DNA of 64,000 nucleotides, from positions 5,125,001-5,189,000 of the forward strand of contig JBBBDQ010001122.1 in the NCBI GenBank assembly GCA_037127315.1, written 5' to 3'. Below are positions 63,401 to 64,000 of this stretch, piece by piece; position 1 is the stretch's first letter; every line of letters begins with the position of its first letter. The stretch comes from Ascarosepion bandense. Its lineage: Eukaryota > Mollusca > Cephalopoda > Sepiida > Sepiidae. The position numbers were made by a program, and so were the translations under genes. Below the pieces are notes generated by a model. It ran no database searches and was not told where the DNA came from. It saw only the letters and a list, made by a program, of their open reading frames with translations.

Positions 63401-63649
63401 TTGTTTATAACCAAGTTTCTTTAATCCTCGTTAATACTAAGAAATGAATACAGCTAATCACACTCGATTTGGGGGTAAACGACCCTAGATTGAGAAGTCT
63501 AACCGAAGAAAAAAATTTTTTCCAACATAAATCAAATATGTATTTTTTTCCGTTATGGAAACTGCATTTTTTGTCAAAGCACGTCGCGACCAATTTGGTT
63601 ACGGAGACCATCCTAACTAAGCAAAATTTGAATTACCTACGTTACCTCA

Positions 63650-64000
63650 AGGACACATGGCCCAGGGGTATAGGCGTTAGTTGGTTCCAGTGACTTGACC
63701 CAGAATTGTAAGTTCAGGACCTGGTTAAAATAGTGGTGAACAAATAACTTAGAGAGTTGAGTTAAAGGGAGATAACTAAATGGTATCCGGAGATAACATC
63801 GCACATGGAATGAAAATGATATACCCTAGTGTTCGAAATAAAGGGTTCGGTTCAAAATTCCAAACCCTTGAAGAAAGCCGGAGCGTACAACACCCAAAAC
63901 GTCGTAAACGTAGCAATAATAAATATGAGGACAACAGCCTGAACAATGTAAATAATGTGTGGTGATACCGACCGAACAAAAGCGATGAACCGGATGTGTG
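63650..64000 (+). mobile_element. LINE-A 5' end, continues beyond right edge
   Basis: Leader with GGTGAACAAATAACTTAGAG and GGGAGATAACTAAATGG, then an ORF1 start at 63780 (MVSGDNIAHGMKMIYPSVRN), parallel to the ORF1 start at 9262 (FGSKFQTLEESRSVQHPKRR versus FGSKFLAPEENRSVQRPKRR). The frame stops at 63963. Upstream 63655-63735 has tRNA-like boxes. Confidence 0.75.

Overview
This is repeat-dominated eukaryotic genomic DNA, most likely from a mollusc and probably a cephalopod. That assignment is an inference from four things: the very high density of tRNA-derived SINEs, non-LTR retrotransposon relics and (TA)n/(CA)n microsatellites; AT-rich intergenic DNA; cephalopod-like LINE, mariner and hAT protein relics; and the absence of any prokaryotic gene organisation. 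I found no intact host gene. Only two short segments (1348-1382 and 43476-43576) have splice-site or coding features that could belong to host exons, both at low confidence. Most open frames are chance frames in low-complexity DNA or satellite.

Working family names used here. LINE-A: zinc-knuckle ORF1, AP endonuclease, reverse transcriptase, 3' end reading CCTTGCTTGGGGTGAAATGAT. LINE-B: RTE-like reverse-transcriptase tail. LINE-C: R4/Dong-like, with a restriction-like endonuclease. SINE-H: tRNA-derived SINE with a hammerhead ribozyme. SINE-P: tRNA-derived SINE with a strong internal hairpin. SINE-L: tRNA-Leu-like SINE. SINE-T: short repeat sharing the LINE-A 3' tail.

Layout. 0-10 kb: LINE-B and LINE-A fragments, a hammerhead SINE cluster at 2.0-2.6 kb, then a long LINE-A relic (9304 to 4783, minus strand) broken by a Helitron and carrying a 521/524-bp inverted repeat around its endonuclease domain. 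10-18 kb: mariner remnant, a 1.17-kb purine-rich minisatellite, a complete Merlin-type miniature transposon with perfect terminal repeats and 8-bp target duplication, and a hAT deletion derivative. 18-28 kb: two more Helitrons, LINE-A and LINE-B fragments, an AT-rich stretch and a near-perfect palindrome. 28-42 kb: many SINE-P copies, paired pyrimidine tracts, three tandem LINE-C relics each set in TAA repeats, and the most intact LINE-A reverse-transcriptase segment. 42-51 kb: microsatellites, a mariner pseudogene, three more hammerhead SINEs or SINE-L copies, and inverted LINE-A pieces. 51.0-58.1 kb: a 7-kb, 86-bp satellite with nested higher-order repeats. 58-64 kb: a hAT-type MITE, mariner, SINE-P, LINE-A tails, and the 5' end of a LINE-A copy running off the right edge.

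The observation most worth following is the hammerhead motif in SINE-H. Four separate copies each carry, directly behind a tRNA-like Pol III promoter, a 55-nt segment that fits the type I hammerhead fold. One copy (46802-46856, minus) has an intact core and a GUC cleavage triplet. A second SINE type and one further locus carry damaged hammerhead-like motifs. All of this comes from reading the sequence; no homology or covariance search was run.
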